39,110 bases of DNA from Mycobacterium paraffinicum (lineage in GTDB: Bacteria > Actinomycetota > Actinomycetes > Mycobacteriales > Mycobacteriaceae), in NCBI RefSeq assembly GCF_001907675.1, contig NZ_MPNT01000045.1, forward strand, positions 1 to 39,110. The letters run 5' to 3'. Of this stretch, positions 38,979-39,110 are shown piece by piece. The position numbers and the translations under genes were made by a program. The notes under the pieces are model-generated. The model did not search any database. It saw nothing but the letters and a program-made list of their open reading frames with translations, and had not been told where the DNA came from. Position 1 is the first letter of the stretch. Every line of letters begins with the position of its first letter.

Positions 38979-39110
38979 TTCGGTCCTTAAGTTCGTAGGT
39001 GCAGTTACTTCGTGTTGTTACGTTGTGCTGTGACCCGGGTGGGTCGGGTGAGGCGGCATGTCGGTTGCCGGCCTGGTGGTGCGGCTTGAAAGGACTGGCC
39101 GCCCGGCCTT

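Noticed and set aside
39000..39110. Possible end of an insertion sequence at the right edge
   Set aside because: I see no terminal repeat pair or transposase frame in the available 110 bp; the window ends too soon.

Overview
The window is a high-GC chromosomal segment of a non-tuberculous, probably slow-growing Mycobacterium. The gene order msrB - aftC - Rv2672-type lipoprotein - Rv2671-type reductase - zapE-like ATPase - GNAT - Rv2668-type exported protein - clpC2 matches my memory of the M. tuberculosis Rv2674-Rv2667 region, and the tRNA-Gly/Cys/Val cluster with a separate tRNA-Val further on is what borders prophage phiRv2 there. A Mycobacterium avium-complex-like host is plausible but not proven.

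Layout. (1) 1-1130: an acyl-carrier-protein-like fragment at the left edge, a short GC-rich tandem repeat, and a DUF559 nuclease-like gene bracketed by two 63-bp direct repeats with inverted ends. (2) 1159-8256: the conserved core block, ending with clpC2 and a double GTCAAC-N5-GTTGAC palindrome just upstream of it. (3) 8319-23256: an accessory stretch rich in small exported proteins (five DUF732-type genes, a lipoprotein/DUF1023 hydrolase pair, a CHAP/NlpC-like secreted enzyme, an Asp-rich acidic protein), plus an AGCS amino-acid/sodium symporter, a CDF metal exporter and an SDR/XRE-regulator pair. (4) 23591-24103: three minus-strand tRNAs (Val-GAC, Cys, Gly) and one plus-strand tRNA-Val(CAC). 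(5) 24080-35733: an integrated element of about 11.65 kb, bounded by an identical 25-bp core, the left copy being the 3' end of tRNA-Val(CAC). (6) 35734-39110: host sequence again, with two beta-propeller lipoprotein genes in an operon and the remains of a detached propeller blade.

The integrated element is the most interesting part. It has a tyrosine integrase translationally coupled to a small DNA-binding protein, shared arm-type repeats near both ends, an AlpA/Xis-like HTH protein, a primase-polymerase/RepA-like helicase, and directly downstream of that gene an array of GGTTCCC/GGGAACC iterons flanking an AT-rich stretch, which looks like a replication origin. It also carries one HK97-type major-capsid-like protein followed by a 57-aa protein and a very basic 149-aa protein, a GNAT-toxin-like protein behind a 39-aa mini-ORF, a secreted cargo protein and two membrane proteins. 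I see no terminase, portal, protease, tail or lysis gene. This combination suggests a self-replicating phage satellite (PICI/SaPI-like in logic) occupying what I believe is the phiRv2-type tRNA-Val site.

Inferred cooperation within the element: Int and the small accessory proteins move it in and out of tRNA-Val; the primase-helicase replicates it from the adjacent iterons; the capsid-like and basic proteins may redirect or build a small capsid around its DNA using a helper phage; the opposite-strand secreted and membrane proteins are probable cargo affecting the host or competing phages.
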